A DNA stretch of 64,000 nt from Streptomyces sclerotialus (GTDB lineage Bacteria > Actinomycetota > Actinomycetes > Streptomycetales > Streptomycetaceae): assembly GCA_000719105.1 (NCBI GenBank), contig JODX01000027.1, forward strand, positions 1 to 64,000, given 5' to 3'. The translations under genes were made by a program, and so were the position numbers. Positions 19,471-28,469 of this stretch are shown one piece after another. The first letter of the stretch is position 1. Each line of letters starts with the position of its first letter. The notes beneath the pieces are model-generated. The model searched no databases. It was not told the origin of the DNA and saw only the letters and a program-made list of their open reading frames with translations.

Positions 19471-19490
19471 GGTCCCCAAGGCTGGGGACC
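19471..19490. other. isolated 8-bp hairpin
   Basis: GGTCCCCA-AGGC-TGGGGACC is a perfect hairpin about 120 bp beyond the tnpA start. It could be a terminator for the converging gene at 19576 or a remnant of an element end. The rest of 19381-19575 shows nothing. Confidence 0.4.
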
Positions 19491-19575
19491 GCCCCGCACC
19501 CGGACGACCGGGGCGTGCCCGCGCTTGGCCATCCGGTGACTCAGGAGGAAACGGTCCGCCCCTCTGGCTTCCGGC

Positions 19576-20064
19576 TCACTTGTCCGGCTGTGTCCACATC
19601 ACCCTGACCCGGTCGGCGGCGATGTCGAACCCGAGCAGCGGCTCCGTACCGCCGCCCTCGGGGAAAAGCAGGACCGACTTGCCCAGCCGTCGCCCCATCA
19701 CCGTGAGGAACCCGCACAGGACATCCAGCCGCTCCTGTCCCTGGAGTTCCCGGAGGTCAACGTCGAAGTCGATCTGCTCGTCCCCGAGGAAGCGGAAGAT
19801 CGCACAGACTCCGGGATACGGCCACACTCTCAGGCTCGGGCACTCGGCGCCGGCCGGGCGGGACAGCACGGCCTCGGCTCGGGGCAGCGGCAGCACCGCG
19901 TCGCCCTCGGCGTACTCGAAGACCCAGCCCTCTTCCTCGATCAGGTCGAGCACGACCTGCCAGTCCGCCGCTGTCGTCTCCTCGACGAACACGTCGGGGA
20001 GGCAGCCCCCATCGGCTGGATCGAGCAGCCACGCGACCTGGTCGTCCCACAGCAGATAAGCCAC
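19576..20064 (-). CDS. hypothetical protein
   Basis: A 162-residue acidic protein begins at GTG 20064 with AYLLWDDQVAWLLDPADGG. It is rich in aromatic and acidic residues, has no signal peptide or membrane segment, and looks intact in codon use. The pattern of short beta-strand-like stretches (GWVFEYAEGD, LRVWPYPGVC, QIDFDVDLREL) resembles small Streptomyces proteins of unknown function. I do not recognise a family. It lies between the Tn3 element and an IS630 remnant. Confidence 0.6.
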   Translation of the reverse strand: MAYLLWDDQVAWLLDPADGGCLPDVFVEETTAADWQVVLDLIEEEGWVFEYAEGDAVLPLPRAEAVLSRPAGAECPSLRVWPYPGVCAIFRFLGDEQIDFDVDLRELQGQERLDVLCGFLTVMGRRLGKSVLLFPEGGGTEPLLGFDIAADRVRVMWTQPDK

Positions 20065-20139
20065 CCCGCCATCTTGCCCTCCGAGGCACGCCAGGCCGCA
20101 TGCTCCTGTGGAACCGGCACCCAACCAGTGTCTAGATGC

Positions 20140-20448
20140 GCTCCGGGATCCAGGTCCGGTCCGGCCGGCCGTGCGCGACCGGGCTCCCTGGCCGATTCCC
20201 GTGCCGGCACCGCGACCAGGTCCTCACTGAGCTTGGTCCGGGCGGCCGAGCCCTTGGAGTGCAAGGTCGGCGGTCCGCCGCCCGGCCAGGCACGGCGCCG
20301 GCGCTGCACCGAGGGCACACCGACCCGCAACTGCTCGGCCACCAGCGCGTTGTCCCGCCCGGCCGCGAACAACTCCCCCGCCTCCAGGCGCAGCCTCTCG
20401 CGGAAGGCCCGCCGCTCAGCAGTCAGGCCACCGCCGCGGATACCTCAT
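20140..20448 (-). pseudogene. IS630-type transposase N-terminal remnant
   Basis: From ATG 20448 (MRYP) the sequence goes through one frame change into AERRAFRERLRLEAGELFAA, NALVAEQLRVGVPSVQRRRRAW and GPPTLHSKGSAARTKLSEDL, the winged-helix DNA-binding part of IS630-family transposases. The DDE catalytic domain is missing. The upstream 20449-20752 shows no gene. Confidence 0.7.
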
Positions 20449-20752
20449 GGTTCGTGCATACCGCAGCCCTCATCGGCCGTCTGCCCCCGACGACATCACG
20501 CCCACGATCTCAGCGACCGGCGATGCGTCAGGCATGGAGCACCCGAGCGCCAGCCGCTTCTCGGGCGGCCTGAGCAGCTTCAAGGCAGGAACCGCCCTTC
20601 CCCGGTGACGACCGGCTCGCCGACCACGACGGCGTGCGACCGGCACGTCACCTGACCCTCGCGTTCGCCCAGGTCACCGCAGCTCACCGCGACCTCAAGC
20701 ACGACCCCTCGCCCCCGTCCTCGGACGGGCTCGGAACACCAGCAGGTCGTAA

Positions 20753-20767
20753 TGACATCCATTTTCA
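20753..20767 (+). promoter_or_regulatory. Zur-box-like operator of rpmF-COG0523
   Basis: TGACATCCATTTTCA is a 7-1-7 site whose right arm is the perfect ATTTTCA; the reverse reads TGAAAATGGATGTCA. It is 40 bp upstream of the rpmF start. In Streptomyces coelicolor, Zur controls cysteine-free ribosomal protein genes, which supports this call. Confidence 0.75.
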
Positions 20768-20807
20768 TGTACCGTCTACCTCGCTCACCGTCACACCGGA
20801 GGTCCAC

Positions 20808-20978
20808 ATGGCCGTACCCAAACGCAAGATGTCGCGCAGCAACACCCGGCACCGTCGCGCGCATTGGAAGGCGACGACGCCTCAGCTCGTGACGGTCACG
20901 GTGGACGGGGTTCCGTACCGCGTCCCCCAGCGGCTGGCCAAGGCGTACGAGCGTGGCCTGCTCCACCCCGAGGACTGA
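20808..20978 (+). CDS. rpmF: 50S ribosomal protein L32, zinc-independent paralogue
   Basis: This 56-residue protein begins [20 protein letters not shown], the hallmark of L32. It has no cysteine at all, so it lacks the zinc ribbon found in the usual actinobacterial L32. Such copies replace the zinc form when zinc is scarce and so free zinc. ATG 20808 has CCGGAGG about 6 bp upstream. The Zur-like site in front and the zinc GTPase gene 6 bp downstream fit this role; a zinc-containing copy is expected elsewhere in the genome. Confidence 0.95.
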   Translation: MAVPKRKMSRSNTRHRRAHWKATTPQLVTVTVDGVPYRVPQRLAKAYERGLLHPED

Positions 20979-20984
20979 CACCGT

Positions 20985-22172
20985 ATGACCCACGTCCCCT
21001 CGGCGCGTCTTCCCGTCACTGTTCTGTCGGGGTTTCTCGGTGCCGGCAAGACCACCCTGCTCAACCATGTCCTCGGAAACCGAGAGGGCCTGCGCGTCGC
21101 TGTCATCGTCAACGACATGAGCGAGGTCAACATCGACGCCGCCCTGGTGCGCGGCGGCGAGGCAGCGCTGTCGCGCACCGAGGAACGCCTGGTCGAGATG
21201 ACCAACGGATGCATCTGCTGCACCCTGCGCGACGATCTGCTGGAAGAGGTGGACCGGCTGGCGCGCGAGGGGCGTTTCGACTACCTCCTCATCGAGTCCT
21301 CCGGCATCTCCGAGCCCATGCCGGTGGCCGCCACCTTCTCCTTCGCCCGTGACGACGGCGCCACCCTCGGCGAACTGGCCCGGCTGGACACGATGGTCAC
21401 GGTGGTGGACGCCGCCAACTTCCTGCCCGAGCTGGCCGGAGGTGACGAGTTGGCCGAACGGGGCCTGGATCAGTACGAGGACGACGAACGCACGGTCAGC
21501 GACCTGTTGATCGACCAGATCGAGTTCGCCGATGTCATCGTCCTCAACAAGCTCGATCTCGTAGACGCCGCGTCCGCCGGCCGGCTGCGATCCGCCTTGG
21601 CGCGGCTCAACCCCGCCGCCCGCGTGGTGCCGGCCGTGCGGGGCCGTGTACCGGTCGGCGAGGTCCTGGGCACCGGCCGCTTCGATCTGGAGCGAGCGCA
21701 GCAGGCCCCGGGCTGGGTCAGGGAACTCAATGGTGACCATGTTCCCGAGACGGAGGAGTACGGCATCTCCTCGACCGTCTTCCGCTCCGGAACGTCCTTC
21801 CACCCCGGGCGACTGTGGACGTTCGTGACCGAGGCTCTCGACAGCGGAGCCTACGGACAGGTGCTCAGGTCCAAGGGCTTCTTCACGCTGGCCAGTCGCC
21901 CTCACATAACGGGGCTGTGGTCCCAGGCCGGCTCGGTGGCACGCTTCGAGCCCTCGTCCGCGCGTAACGTCGACAGCCCTTTCGCCCAGGAACTCGTGTT
22001 CATCGGCACCGACCTGAACGCCGAGTCTCTGCGGGCGGCCCTGACCGACTGCCTCATGAGGGAAGACGAGCGGCATCCCCGCTCCGACCCTTTCCCCGCC
22101 TGGGACACCTACGGCCTCGACGAGGTCTGTGCGCACGAACACGAGCCCCTCACCGCCATGACGGGTCGCTGA
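20985..22172 (+). CDS. COG0523 (CobW-type) GTPase, probable zinc metallochaperone
   Basis: This 395-residue G3E GTPase has Walker [10 protein letters not shown] (about 16-24), the metal motif CICC (about 76-79), switch region [14 protein letters not shown] for guanine recognition, and a C-terminal CobW_C domain ending in an Asp/His/Glu-rich tail. Proteins of this type under Zur control deliver zinc to client enzymes in zinc shortage. ATG 20985 is 6 bp after the rpmF stop, so the two are co-transcribed. A further gene for a methyltransferase follows after 74 bp. Client proteins are unknown. Confidence 0.93.
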   Translation: MTHVPSARLPVTVLSGFLGAGKTTLLNHVLGNREGLRVAVIVNDMSEVNIDAALVRGGEAALSRTEERLVEMTNGCICCTLRDDLLEEVDRLAREGRFDYLLIESSGISEPMPVAATFSFARDDGATLGELARLDTMVTVVDAANFLPELAGGDELAERGLDQYEDDERTVSDLLIDQIEFADVIVLNKLDLVDAASAGRLRSALARLNPAARVVPAVRGRVPVGEVLGTGRFDLERAQQAPGWVRELNGDHVPETEEYGISSTVFRSGTSFHPGRLWTFVTEALDSGAYGQVLRSKGFFTLASRPHITGLWSQAGSVARFEPSSARNVDSPFAQELVFIGTDLNAESLRAALTDCLMREDERHPRSDPFPAWDTYGLDEVCAHEHEPLTAMTGR

Positions 22173-22246
22173 GACTCCGGGCCGGACGGTGGTCGCAGCC
22201 ACGGCGCCGTCCGGCCCGGTACACGATCCGCGTCAGGGAGGCCACC

Positions 22247-23073
22247 ATGGACAGGGAGCAGCCGAACCTGGGGACGGTCCAGGAGACTCTCCTCCTTCCG
22301 CTGTACGCACGCGCGATGGAGAACCGCAAGGAATTCCCCATACTGCGCGACGCCCGGGCCGAGGAGATCGTCGCCGCGATCGAGTACGACTTCGCGCGCT
22401 TCGACGGTCTTCCCAGCCTCATCGGCGCGATGTTGCGTACCGTGCTCTTCGACCGGTGGGTGGCCGACTTCCTGGCCGCACATCCCGACGGAACCGTGGT
22501 CGAGATCGGCACCGGACTGAACACACGCCAGAACGCCTCGACAACGGCCGGGCCAGGTGGTTCGACCTCGACCTGCCCGACGTGATCACCCTGCGCGGGA
22601 ACTTCTTCGCGGACACTGCGCGGCGGACGATGATCGCGGCCTCGGTGACGGACGAGGCATGGGCCGCCGAGGTGGCCTCTCGGACCGACGGGCCGTACCT
22701 GTTCGTCGCGGAGGCCGTACTGCCCTATCTGCACGAACCCGATGTCCGACGAGTTCTCGACCTCCTCTCCGACCGCTTCCAGGGTTCGCTGCTGGCGCTC
22801 GACACCGCCGGTCCCGGCTTCTTCGACACCCAGGAACAGCACGACGCCCTCAGCAAGGTCGCGGCCCGTATGCACTGGTACTGCCCCGGCCCGGCCGGGC
22901 CGGCCGCCTGGCGGCCGGGCGTCCGCGTACTGGCGTCGCACACCCTCACGAGCCTTTCTCGCACCCTGGTCGACGAACTACCGGTCCCCTACCGAGAGAT
23001 GCTGTCCGTGCTGGCCGCGCAGCGGCTCCCTCAGGCCGAGGGGTACCGGCTCAACCTCCTGCGCCTGCCCTGA
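22247..23073 (+). pseudogene. Ppm1/TcmP-type methyltransferase, single frameshift
   Basis: From ATG 22247 (GGGAGG upstream) the first 95 or so codons read NLGTVQETLLLPLYARAMEN and TVVEIGTGLNTRQ, the glycine loop of the leucine-carboxymethyltransferase/TcmP family. At about 22531 one base appears missing: restoring one G gives ERLDNGRARWFDLDLPDVI and the frame then stays open to TGA at 23073 (about 275 residues in all, full length for the family). Everything else is intact, so a very recent mutation or a sequencing error is possible. Its place behind rpmF and the COG0523 gene implies Zur control. Confidence 0.8.
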
Positions 23074-23111
23074 CGACACCATGACAGCCCCGGACCCGCG
23101 GCACTCCGCCC

Positions 23112-23170
23112 CCGTTCGAGGATCGCCTTGCGCTTCTCGTTCTGCGCGATCCTGCTCTTCTTGCCCGTCA
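23112..23170 (-). pseudogene. 30S ribosomal protein S14 N-terminal fragment
   Basis: The frame reads GKKSRIAQNEKRKAILERG, close to the first 20 residues of cysteine-free S14. The start codon is not preserved (CTGACGGGC) and nothing follows the first 19 codons. It lies directly after the L28 fragment on the same strand, as in known Zur-regulated ribosomal operons. Confidence 0.65.
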
Positions 23171-23296
23171 GGCCTTCCCTCCCCGGGCTCGCATGCGGGC
23201 CACGGCGGCCTCGATGCCGATGCTGTCGACGGTTTCGATCGCCTTCGCGCTGAGTGTCAGCCGGACATACCGGCCCTCGCTCGGCAGCCAGTACGC
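23168..23296 (-). pseudogene. 50S ribosomal protein L28 C-terminal fragment
   Basis: Forty-two codons read [20 protein letters not shown] and [21 protein letters not shown], the second half of L28. The N-terminal half, where the zinc-binding cysteines lie in the zinc form, is missing: the frame meets an oppositely oriented CobW fragment at about 23297. Confidence 0.75.
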
Positions 23297-23299
23297 GCC

Positions 23300-23660
23300 G
23301 GAGGACCTCTGCTGCGCTGCCGCCCGGAGCCGCGGGCGGTTCTGGCTCGCCGACCGCCCCGACACCCTGCTCGCCTGGGACGCCGCCGGCGGAGCCCTGT
23401 GCGTGGAGGACGCCGGCCCCTGGCTGGCTTCCCTGCCCGACGCCGCCTGGGACCCGGTCCCGCCCGTGCGCCGGGCCACAGCCGCACCGGACTGGCACCC
23501 GGAGCGCGGCGACCGCTGCCGGCACCTCGTGTTCACCTCGCCCGGACTCGATCGCGACGGGCTCGCACGACTCCTCCATCTCTGCCTGCTCACCGATGCC
23601 GAGTACGCCGCAGGACCCGAGATGTGGAAGCGCCTGCCGACCGCGTTCGCCCCCTTCTCG
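23300..23660 (+). pseudogene. COG0523 GTPase C-terminal fragment
   Basis: The frame reads [38 protein letters not shown] and [18 protein letters not shown], the CobW_C domain of a second zinc GTPase. The GTPase domain is absent. A small frame change occurs near 23650. It is followed in the same direction by the S18 fragment, as in intact cobW-rpsR pairs. Confidence 0.7.
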
Positions 23661-23725
23661 ACCCGGTCGTCCAGACCTGGACCACGCATCGGCCCGGCCG
23701 CCCACCCATCACGCAAGGAGCACCC

Positions 23726-23968
23726 ATGGCCCCCCGCCAAGGCCCCCGCAAGCCGCCGAAGTCCCGCCCCAACCCGCTGGACGCAGCCGGGATCACCTAC
23801 TTCGGCTACAGGGACACCGATCTGCTGCGGAGCTTCATCTCCGATCGCGGCAGAATCCGCAGCCGCCGGGTCACCCGCGTGCCTTCGGTGTCTGGCGGGC
23901 AGCGCCATCTCGCGGGCGTTCTTGATCGCTTCGGCGAGCTGCCGCTGCTGGGCCGTGGGGTGAGGACC
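23726..23968 (+). pseudogene. 30S ribosomal protein S18 gene split by a micro-inversion
   Basis: The plus strand at 23726-23880 reads [20 protein letters not shown] and [13 protein letters not shown], the first 50 or so residues of S18. The remaining 25 residues, [20 protein letters not shown], are on the minus strand at about 23968-23881. Flipping about 85 bp would bring them together apart from one base. The N-terminal part lacks cysteines, as in zinc-free S18. It is broken. Confidence 0.75.
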
Positions 23969-24010
23969 GTTCCCGCCGCCGGCAGCGCCGCGCGAGCGGT
24001 ACGTGGCGGT

Positions 24011-24054
24011 GTGCCCTCGCCGCCGCAACCGGAAGGCCGCGGCGGCGAGGGCAC
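24011..24054 (-). terminator. hairpin after the azt operon
   Basis: Sixteen-base perfect arms (GTGCCCTCGCCGCCGC and its complement) surround a 12-base loop. It ends 11 bp from the aztD stop codon. Confidence 0.8.
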
Positions 24055-24064
24055 GGAGGTGGGG

Positions 24065-25267
24065 TCAGTGTCCGGCGACGACGCCCGACAGCTCGTTGGT
24101 GCTCTCCGGCAGGGTGACGGAGGTGATCTTCTTCCCCGTCTCCAGGTCGATGGCGTGCAGGGCCTTCTTGCTGGGTTCGGAGACGTACGCGGTGTGGTCG
24201 CGGACGAAGAGGGTGGGCCGGGCCTGCTGCCAGTCCAGCGGCTCCTGCCACTCGCCCACGGCGGGGATCTCCTTCTCGGCCTTTCCGGTGTTCTGGTCGA
24301 TGACGTGGATGGCGCCGTCGGTGCCGAGGACCAGGGCCTCGCCGTGCGGGCCGCGGGCCAGTGAGCGGAAGGAGTAGCTGGTGCCCAGGTCCACCAGGCG
24401 CAGCTTCTTCTTCTCGGTGTCGATGAGGGAGATACGGGTGGGCCGCTCCAGCTCGGCCTCGGGGTCGGTCTTGTAGTCGCCCAGGAGGATGGGCGAGGTG
24501 TCGCTGCCGGCCTGGTTGCCGATGCGGCCGTAGTCGTCGGGGGCGTCGATCTTGGTGAACTTGCCGTCCTCGTAGATCAGGATGCCGTCCTCGCAGCCGA
24601 CGGCGATGGCCTCGTTCTTGGCGGCCGCCTCACCATGGACGCCGGGGCAGTTCTCGTTGCGCGCGATCTCCTTGTTGTTCTCGTCCAGCACCAGCGCGCC
24701 GGTGCGCTTCTCCTCGGTGCCCAGGGTGCTGAGGAGTTCGCCGTTGGCCAGTTCGATGGCGACGCCGTGGTGTGCCTCGGCGGAGGTGTAAGTGCGTCCT
24801 TCCGGCTTCTTGCCGCTGCTCAGGTCGGCGGGGTCGAAGACGTTGACCTCTCCGGTGCCGTCGGTGAAGAGCACGGTCTTGCCCGCATGACGTACGACGT
24901 GGCCGGGCTTGGCGCCCTTGTACTCGATGTCGGTGAGGGTCTGCTGGGTGGCGTTCAGGACACGGAAGCCGCTGTCGGTGGAGACGACGACGTGGTCCTC
25001 GTCCCCCGCGGGGTTGACCCGGTTGAAGCCGGGAAGCCTGATGGTCTTGGCCGGCTTCAGGCTCTCGCCGTCCAGGATGTACATGCCGCCGTCGAAGGTG
25101 GCGACCAGCGGGTCCTTGACCGCCGCGGCGGGCGTGGCGCTTGCGGTGCCGTCGGACTTGGCGTCGGCGGAGGAGGAGTCCTCGCCTCCGCAGGCGGTCA
25201 GAACCGTGGACACCGCCAGGGCGAGTGCCGTGCCCGTGAGGGCTCTGTTGCGTATGGACTTGTTCAT
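24065..25267 (-). CDS. aztD: periplasmic zinc metallochaperone AztD, lipoprotein
   Basis: This 400-residue protein starts with a lipoprotein signal ending LTACGG (lipid-bearing Cys about 26), followed by a Ser/Ala-rich linker. The rest is a run of beta-propeller-like repeats such as DGGMYILDGESLKPAKTIRL, DEDHVVVSTDSGFRVL and DHTAYVSEPSKKALHAIDLE. Histidines at VVRHAGKT and SAEAHHGVAIELANG are the kind of ligands AztD uses to bind zinc and pass it to AztC. ATG 25267 is a clear start. It is the last gene of the operon that starts at 28454, after a 95-bp gap from aztC. Confidence 0.9.
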   Translation of the reverse strand: MNKSIRNRALTGTALALAVSTVLTACGGEDSSSADAKSDGTASATPAAAVKDPLVATFDGGMYILDGESLKPAKTIRLPGFNRVNPAGDEDHVVVSTDSGFRVLNATQQTLTDIEYKGAKPGHVVRHAGKTVLFTDGTGEVNVFDPADLSSGKKPEGRTYTSAEAHHGVAIELANGELLSTLGTEEKRTGALVLDENNKEIARNENCPGVHGEAAAKNEAIAVGCEDGILIYEDGKFTKIDAPDDYGRIGNQAGSDTSPILLGDYKTDPEAELERPTRISLIDTEKKKLRLVDLGTSYSFRSLARGPHGEALVLGTDGAIHVIDQNTGKAEKEIPAVGEWQEPLDWQQARPTLFVRDHTAYVSEPSKKALHAIDLETGKKITSVTLPESTNELSGVVAGH

Positions 25268-25362
25268 CGGTGTGTTCCTTTCCGCGCCGCTCGACAGCGG
25301 TATGGCGGTATGGGGGTGTGACGTGCCGGCCCGTCGGCCGGTGTGCCGGGAGATCCGGAGAG

Positions 25363-26340
25363 TCAGTCGCCGGCCAGGCCGTCGACCATGGCCGTGGTGT
25401 TGGCGCGCATCATCCGCAGATAGGTGTCGGCGCCCTCGCCCTCGGCGGTCAGCGACTCCGAGTAGAGCTCGACGACCCGGACCTGGCCGCCCATCTCGGT
25501 ACGCAGTACCTCGGCGAGCCGTTTGGGCTGGGAGGAGTCGGCGAAGACGGTGCGTACGCCTGCCTTCTCCATCGCCTCGGTGAGTGAGCGGAGGTCCGAG
25601 GAGCTGGGTGAGGCCAGTGTGGTGCCGCTGGGGACGACCGCGCCGATCACCCGGAAGCCGAAGCGGTCGGCGAGGTAACCGAAGACATGGTGGTTGGTGA
25701 CCAGGGCCCGCTCGTCCTCGGGGACGCGGTCGAAGGACTTCTCCATCCAGGCGGCGAGGTCGGTGAGTTCTTCGGCGTAGCGGTCGGCGTTGCCGCGTAC
25801 CGTGTCGGCGTCCACGCCGTCGACGTGCTCGATGACCTGGTCGGCTATGAGGCCGGTGGCCTTGCGCACCCGGTCGGGGTCGGTCCAGAAGTGCGGGTCG
25901 GGCTGTCCTGTCTCGCCCTCGGGACCCCCGTCGTCGGCCGCGTGGAAGGTGAGCGGGTCGGCCGCCTCGCCGGCCGCGAAGGTGGCGACACCGGACTCGC
26001 GGGCGGCGTCCACGTGCCGCAGTACGTTCTCCTCCAGGCCCAGGCCGTTGTAGACGACCAGATCGGCCCGTTCCAGCTCGGCGGCCTGCACCGCCGAGAG
26101 GCCGAACGAATGCGGGTCCGCGTTGGGCTTCATCAGGACGGTGACGTCGGCCTCGTCACCGACGATCTCCCGGGTGACGTCGCCGAGGATGTTGGTTGTG
26201 ACAACGATGCCGGGCTGGTCCTCATCGGTGGTGCAGGCGGTGGCGGTGGCGGCCGTGACGAGGGCGAGCAGGCCCACGATCAGGCTGCGCAGGCGGGCGA
26301 TGCCCACCCTCGCGCGCTGCTTCGCCTCGGTCCGGCTCAT
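25363..26340 (-). CDS. aztC: zinc ABC transporter substrate-binding protein AztC
   Basis: This 325-residue lipoprotein (Cys about 36 in ATACTTD) belongs to the ZnuA/cluster A-I binding proteins. Predicted zinc ligands are His in KPNADPHSF, His in PDPHFWTDP, His in VTNHHVFGYL and Asp in FADSSQ. A short acidic and glycine-containing loop (DDGGPEGETGQPD) lies before the second ligand. Its start codon overlaps the stop of the preceding AztD-like gene (ATGA), so they are translationally coupled. It should bind zinc outside the membrane and pass it to AztB. Confidence 0.93.
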   Translation of the reverse strand: MSRTEAKQRARVGIARLRSLIVGLLALVTAATATACTTDEDQPGIVVTTNILGDVTREIVGDEADVTVLMKPNADPHSFGLSAVQAAELERADLVVYNGLGLEENVLRHVDAARESGVATFAAGEAADPLTFHAADDGGPEGETGQPDPHFWTDPDRVRKATGLIADQVIEHVDGVDADTVRGNADRYAEELTDLAAWMEKSFDRVPEDERALVTNHHVFGYLADRFGFRVIGAVVPSGTTLASPSSSDLRSLTEAMEKAGVRTVFADSSQPKRLAEVLRTEMGGQVRVVELYSESLTAEGEGADTYLRMMRANTTAMVDGLAGD

Positions 26341-27572
26341 CGTCCGGTCTCCGCCATGAGGGCCGGCTTGACGTCCAGGTCGAACGAGCGCGCGATGCGC
26401 AGGCCGTCGTTGTAGTCGATTTCGTACACCTTCTTGCCCTCGGGGTCGTTCACGTAGGCGCGGCTGCGGTCGACCTCGATGACGGGGGCGCTGCCGTCGG
26501 TGCCGGCCCGCTCTCCTCCCGTCAGGAGCGGCTCGGTCCGCGCGGTCTGTTTTCCGGTGGCGATGTCATAGCCGTGCAGCGAGCCGTCGGTCTCCAGGAC
26601 GAGCAGTGGAGAGCCTTCTCCTGCCGTGTTGGCCGCGACGACCGGTCCGGTGTCCACCCGGGTCCAGGTTCGCTCGGTGACGTCGAGGACCCATACGGCG
26701 TCGTCTCCGGCCGGGGCGGTGAGGGTGTCGCTGCCGGGTCGCTGGCGGAAGGCGGTGGCCCGTTCCTTCGCCGGGACGTCCTTTCCGTAGGGGATCTCCT
26801 CGGCGGTGAAGGCGCCGCCCTCCGCACGGACGAGCAGGGCGCCGCCGGCGCAGCCCAGGATCACGCCGCGCCGGGTGACGGCGTCTCCTCGCGGCTCCGC
26901 GCACTCCACGCCCGGGGAGGCGACGCGCTCACCCTCGCGGTCGAGGACGACGAGCTCGGTGGTGCCGCCCTCGTCCGCGAAGGCGAGCAGGTGCTCCTCG
27001 TACGGCACGACGGCGCCGGTGTAGGTGCCCGGCAGCGTCCGGGGGGATGCGATCCCTCCCTTCTCCAGCTTGGTCCGGTCGTAGAGGAGGGTGCGCCCGT
27101 CCTCGTCGGTCACCGCGGTCACGACGACGTCGCTGCGCACCTGTGCCCGGCTGCCCACGGGAAGCTCACCCACGTCGCGTATCGCGGCGCTGTAGTAGTG
27201 CACGTGGTCCCCGTGGTCCACCATCCAGGCGCCGCTGTCGAGCACATGGGTGCCGCCGGGGGCGTGGAAGTAGCCGAACCTGCCGTCCGTCCCCAGCCGG
27301 ACGGCACCCTTCACCTGGGCTGTCTTGTGCACCTTGCCGGTGATGAGGTCGAGAACCCTGCTGTCTCCGCTGTCGGGGTCGTTCAGGAGGAGCCGGGACT
27401 GCTGCTCGGCTGCCTCCTGTGCTCCCTCGACGTACCCGTGCGGGGTGGCGGAGGGAGAACTCGCCGCGGGGCGGGCGTCGTTGCCCTTGTCTCCCGCGCA
27501 GCTTGTGGTGAGCAGCGCGGTGAGCACCAGTGCGGCCGAAGCCCACGGAGTGACTTTTCTGCGGACGGTCAT
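26337..27572 (-). CDS. second AztD-like lipoprotein
   Basis: This 411-residue protein has a lipobox TTSCAG (Cys about 25) and beta-propeller-like repeats similar in plan to AztD: RVLDLITGKVHKTAQVKG, GTHVLDSGAWMVDHGDHVHY, LLVLETDGSLHGYDIATGK. The DHGDHVHYY patch supplies three close histidines that could bind zinc. Sequence likeness to the aztD product is moderate, so this may be a paralogue with its own partner. It lies between aztB and aztC, 21 bp after aztB and overlapping aztC by four bases. Azt systems known to me have one AztD. Confidence 0.75.
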   Translation of the reverse strand: MTVRRKVTPWASAALVLTALLTTSCAGDKGNDARPAASSPSATPHGYVEGAQEAAEQQSRLLLNDPDSGDSRVLDLITGKVHKTAQVKGAVRLGTDGRFGYFHAPGGTHVLDSGAWMVDHGDHVHYYSAAIRDVGELPVGSRAQVRSDVVVTAVTDEDGRTLLYDRTKLEKGGIASPRTLPGTYTGAVVPYEEHLLAFADEGGTTELVVLDREGERVASPGVECAEPRGDAVTRRGVILGCAGGALLVRAEGGAFTAEEIPYGKDVPAKERATAFRQRPGSDTLTAPAGDDAVWVLDVTERTWTRVDTGPVVAANTAGEGSPLLVLETDGSLHGYDIATGKQTARTEPLLTGGERAGTDGSAPVIEVDRSRAYVNDPEGKKVYEIDYNDGLRIARSFDLDVKPALMAETGR

Positions 27573-27593
27573 GACGATCGCCTCAGGCTTCTT

Positions 27594-28454
27594 TCAGTTG
27601 ACTTCGAGTACGGGGGCCGGGGCGTGGGCGTGGCGCGTACGGCGGTACCGCAGCCCGGACAGCGCGTGGGAGAGGAAGAACAGGCTCACCGCGAGGGCCG
27701 CGACGGTCGCGCCGGCGGCGGTGCTCAGATGCCAGGACAGCAGCAGGCCACCGAAGGTGGCGGAGGCGCCGAGCAGGGCGGCGAGCGCCATGACCCCGCG
27801 CACGCTGCGGGCCCAGGGCAGAGCGGCCGCCGGCGGTGCGATGAGCAGTCCGAGGACGAGCAGCGTTCCCACGATGTGGAACGAGGCGACGATCGCCAGA
27901 CCGAGCAGGCCGAGCAGCACGGCGTGGGCCAGGCGCGGCCGCAGCCCCAGGGTATGGGCCTTGCGCGAGTCGAATGCCAGGGCCAGGAAGGCGCGGTGGC
28001 CGAGGACCGACACCACCAGTGCCGCGAGCAGCGCCGCCGCGAGCACGAGGAGGTCCTGCTGCCTGACGGCGAGGACGTCACCGAAGAGAAGGCCGGTCAG
28101 GTCGACCGCGAAGGACTGCGAGCGCGACACGATGATCACTCCGAGCGAGAGCATGCCGACGAACAGCAGCCCGATGCCGGTGTCCTGGGACAGCCTCGGC
28201 GTACGGCCGAGCGCGGTGACGCCGGCCGTCATGACGGCGGCACTGACCACCGCGCCCACCATCAGGTTCCCGCCGAGCAGCGCGGCCAGCGCGACGCCCG
28301 GCAGCAACCCGTGGGACATGGCGTCACCGAGGAAGGCCATCCCCCTCAGCACCACCCAGGTGCCCGCCGGCGCGCAGATCGCGGACACGAGTATCCCGGC
28401 CCACAGGGCTCGTTGTACGAAGGTCACCTCGAAGGGGGCCGTCAGCCATTCCAT
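27594..28454 (-). CDS. aztB: zinc ABC transporter permease AztB
   Basis: This 286-residue protein has eight or more membrane segments and the cluster A-I permease pattern, FVQRALWAGILVSAICAPAG, VLRGMAFLGDAMSHGLLPGV and SFHIVGTLLVLGLLIAPPAA. It carries zinc through the membrane, powered by AztA. ATG 28454 lies only 15 bp from the divergent aztA start, so both share one control region with a Zur box. The C-terminal tail (RTRHAHAPAP) has two histidines. Confidence 0.93.
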   Translation of the reverse strand: MEWLTAPFEVTFVQRALWAGILVSAICAPAGTWVVLRGMAFLGDAMSHGLLPGVALAALLGGNLMVGAVVSAAVMTAGVTALGRTPRLSQDTGIGLLFVGMLSLGVIIVSRSQSFAVDLTGLLFGDVLAVRQQDLLVLAAALLAALVVSVLGHRAFLALAFDSRKAHTLGLRPRLAHAVLLGLLGLAIVASFHIVGTLLVLGLLIAPPAAALPWARSVRGVMALAALLGASATFGGLLLSWHLSTAAGATVAALAVSLFFLSHALSGLRYRRTRHAHAPAPVLEVN

Positions 28455-28469
28455 GCCGAGGACACTACA

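Noticed and set aside
19471..19490. GGTCCCC...GGGGACC hairpin resembling a type I-E CRISPR repeat
   Set aside because: Only one copy is present and no spacing pattern or cas gene was found.
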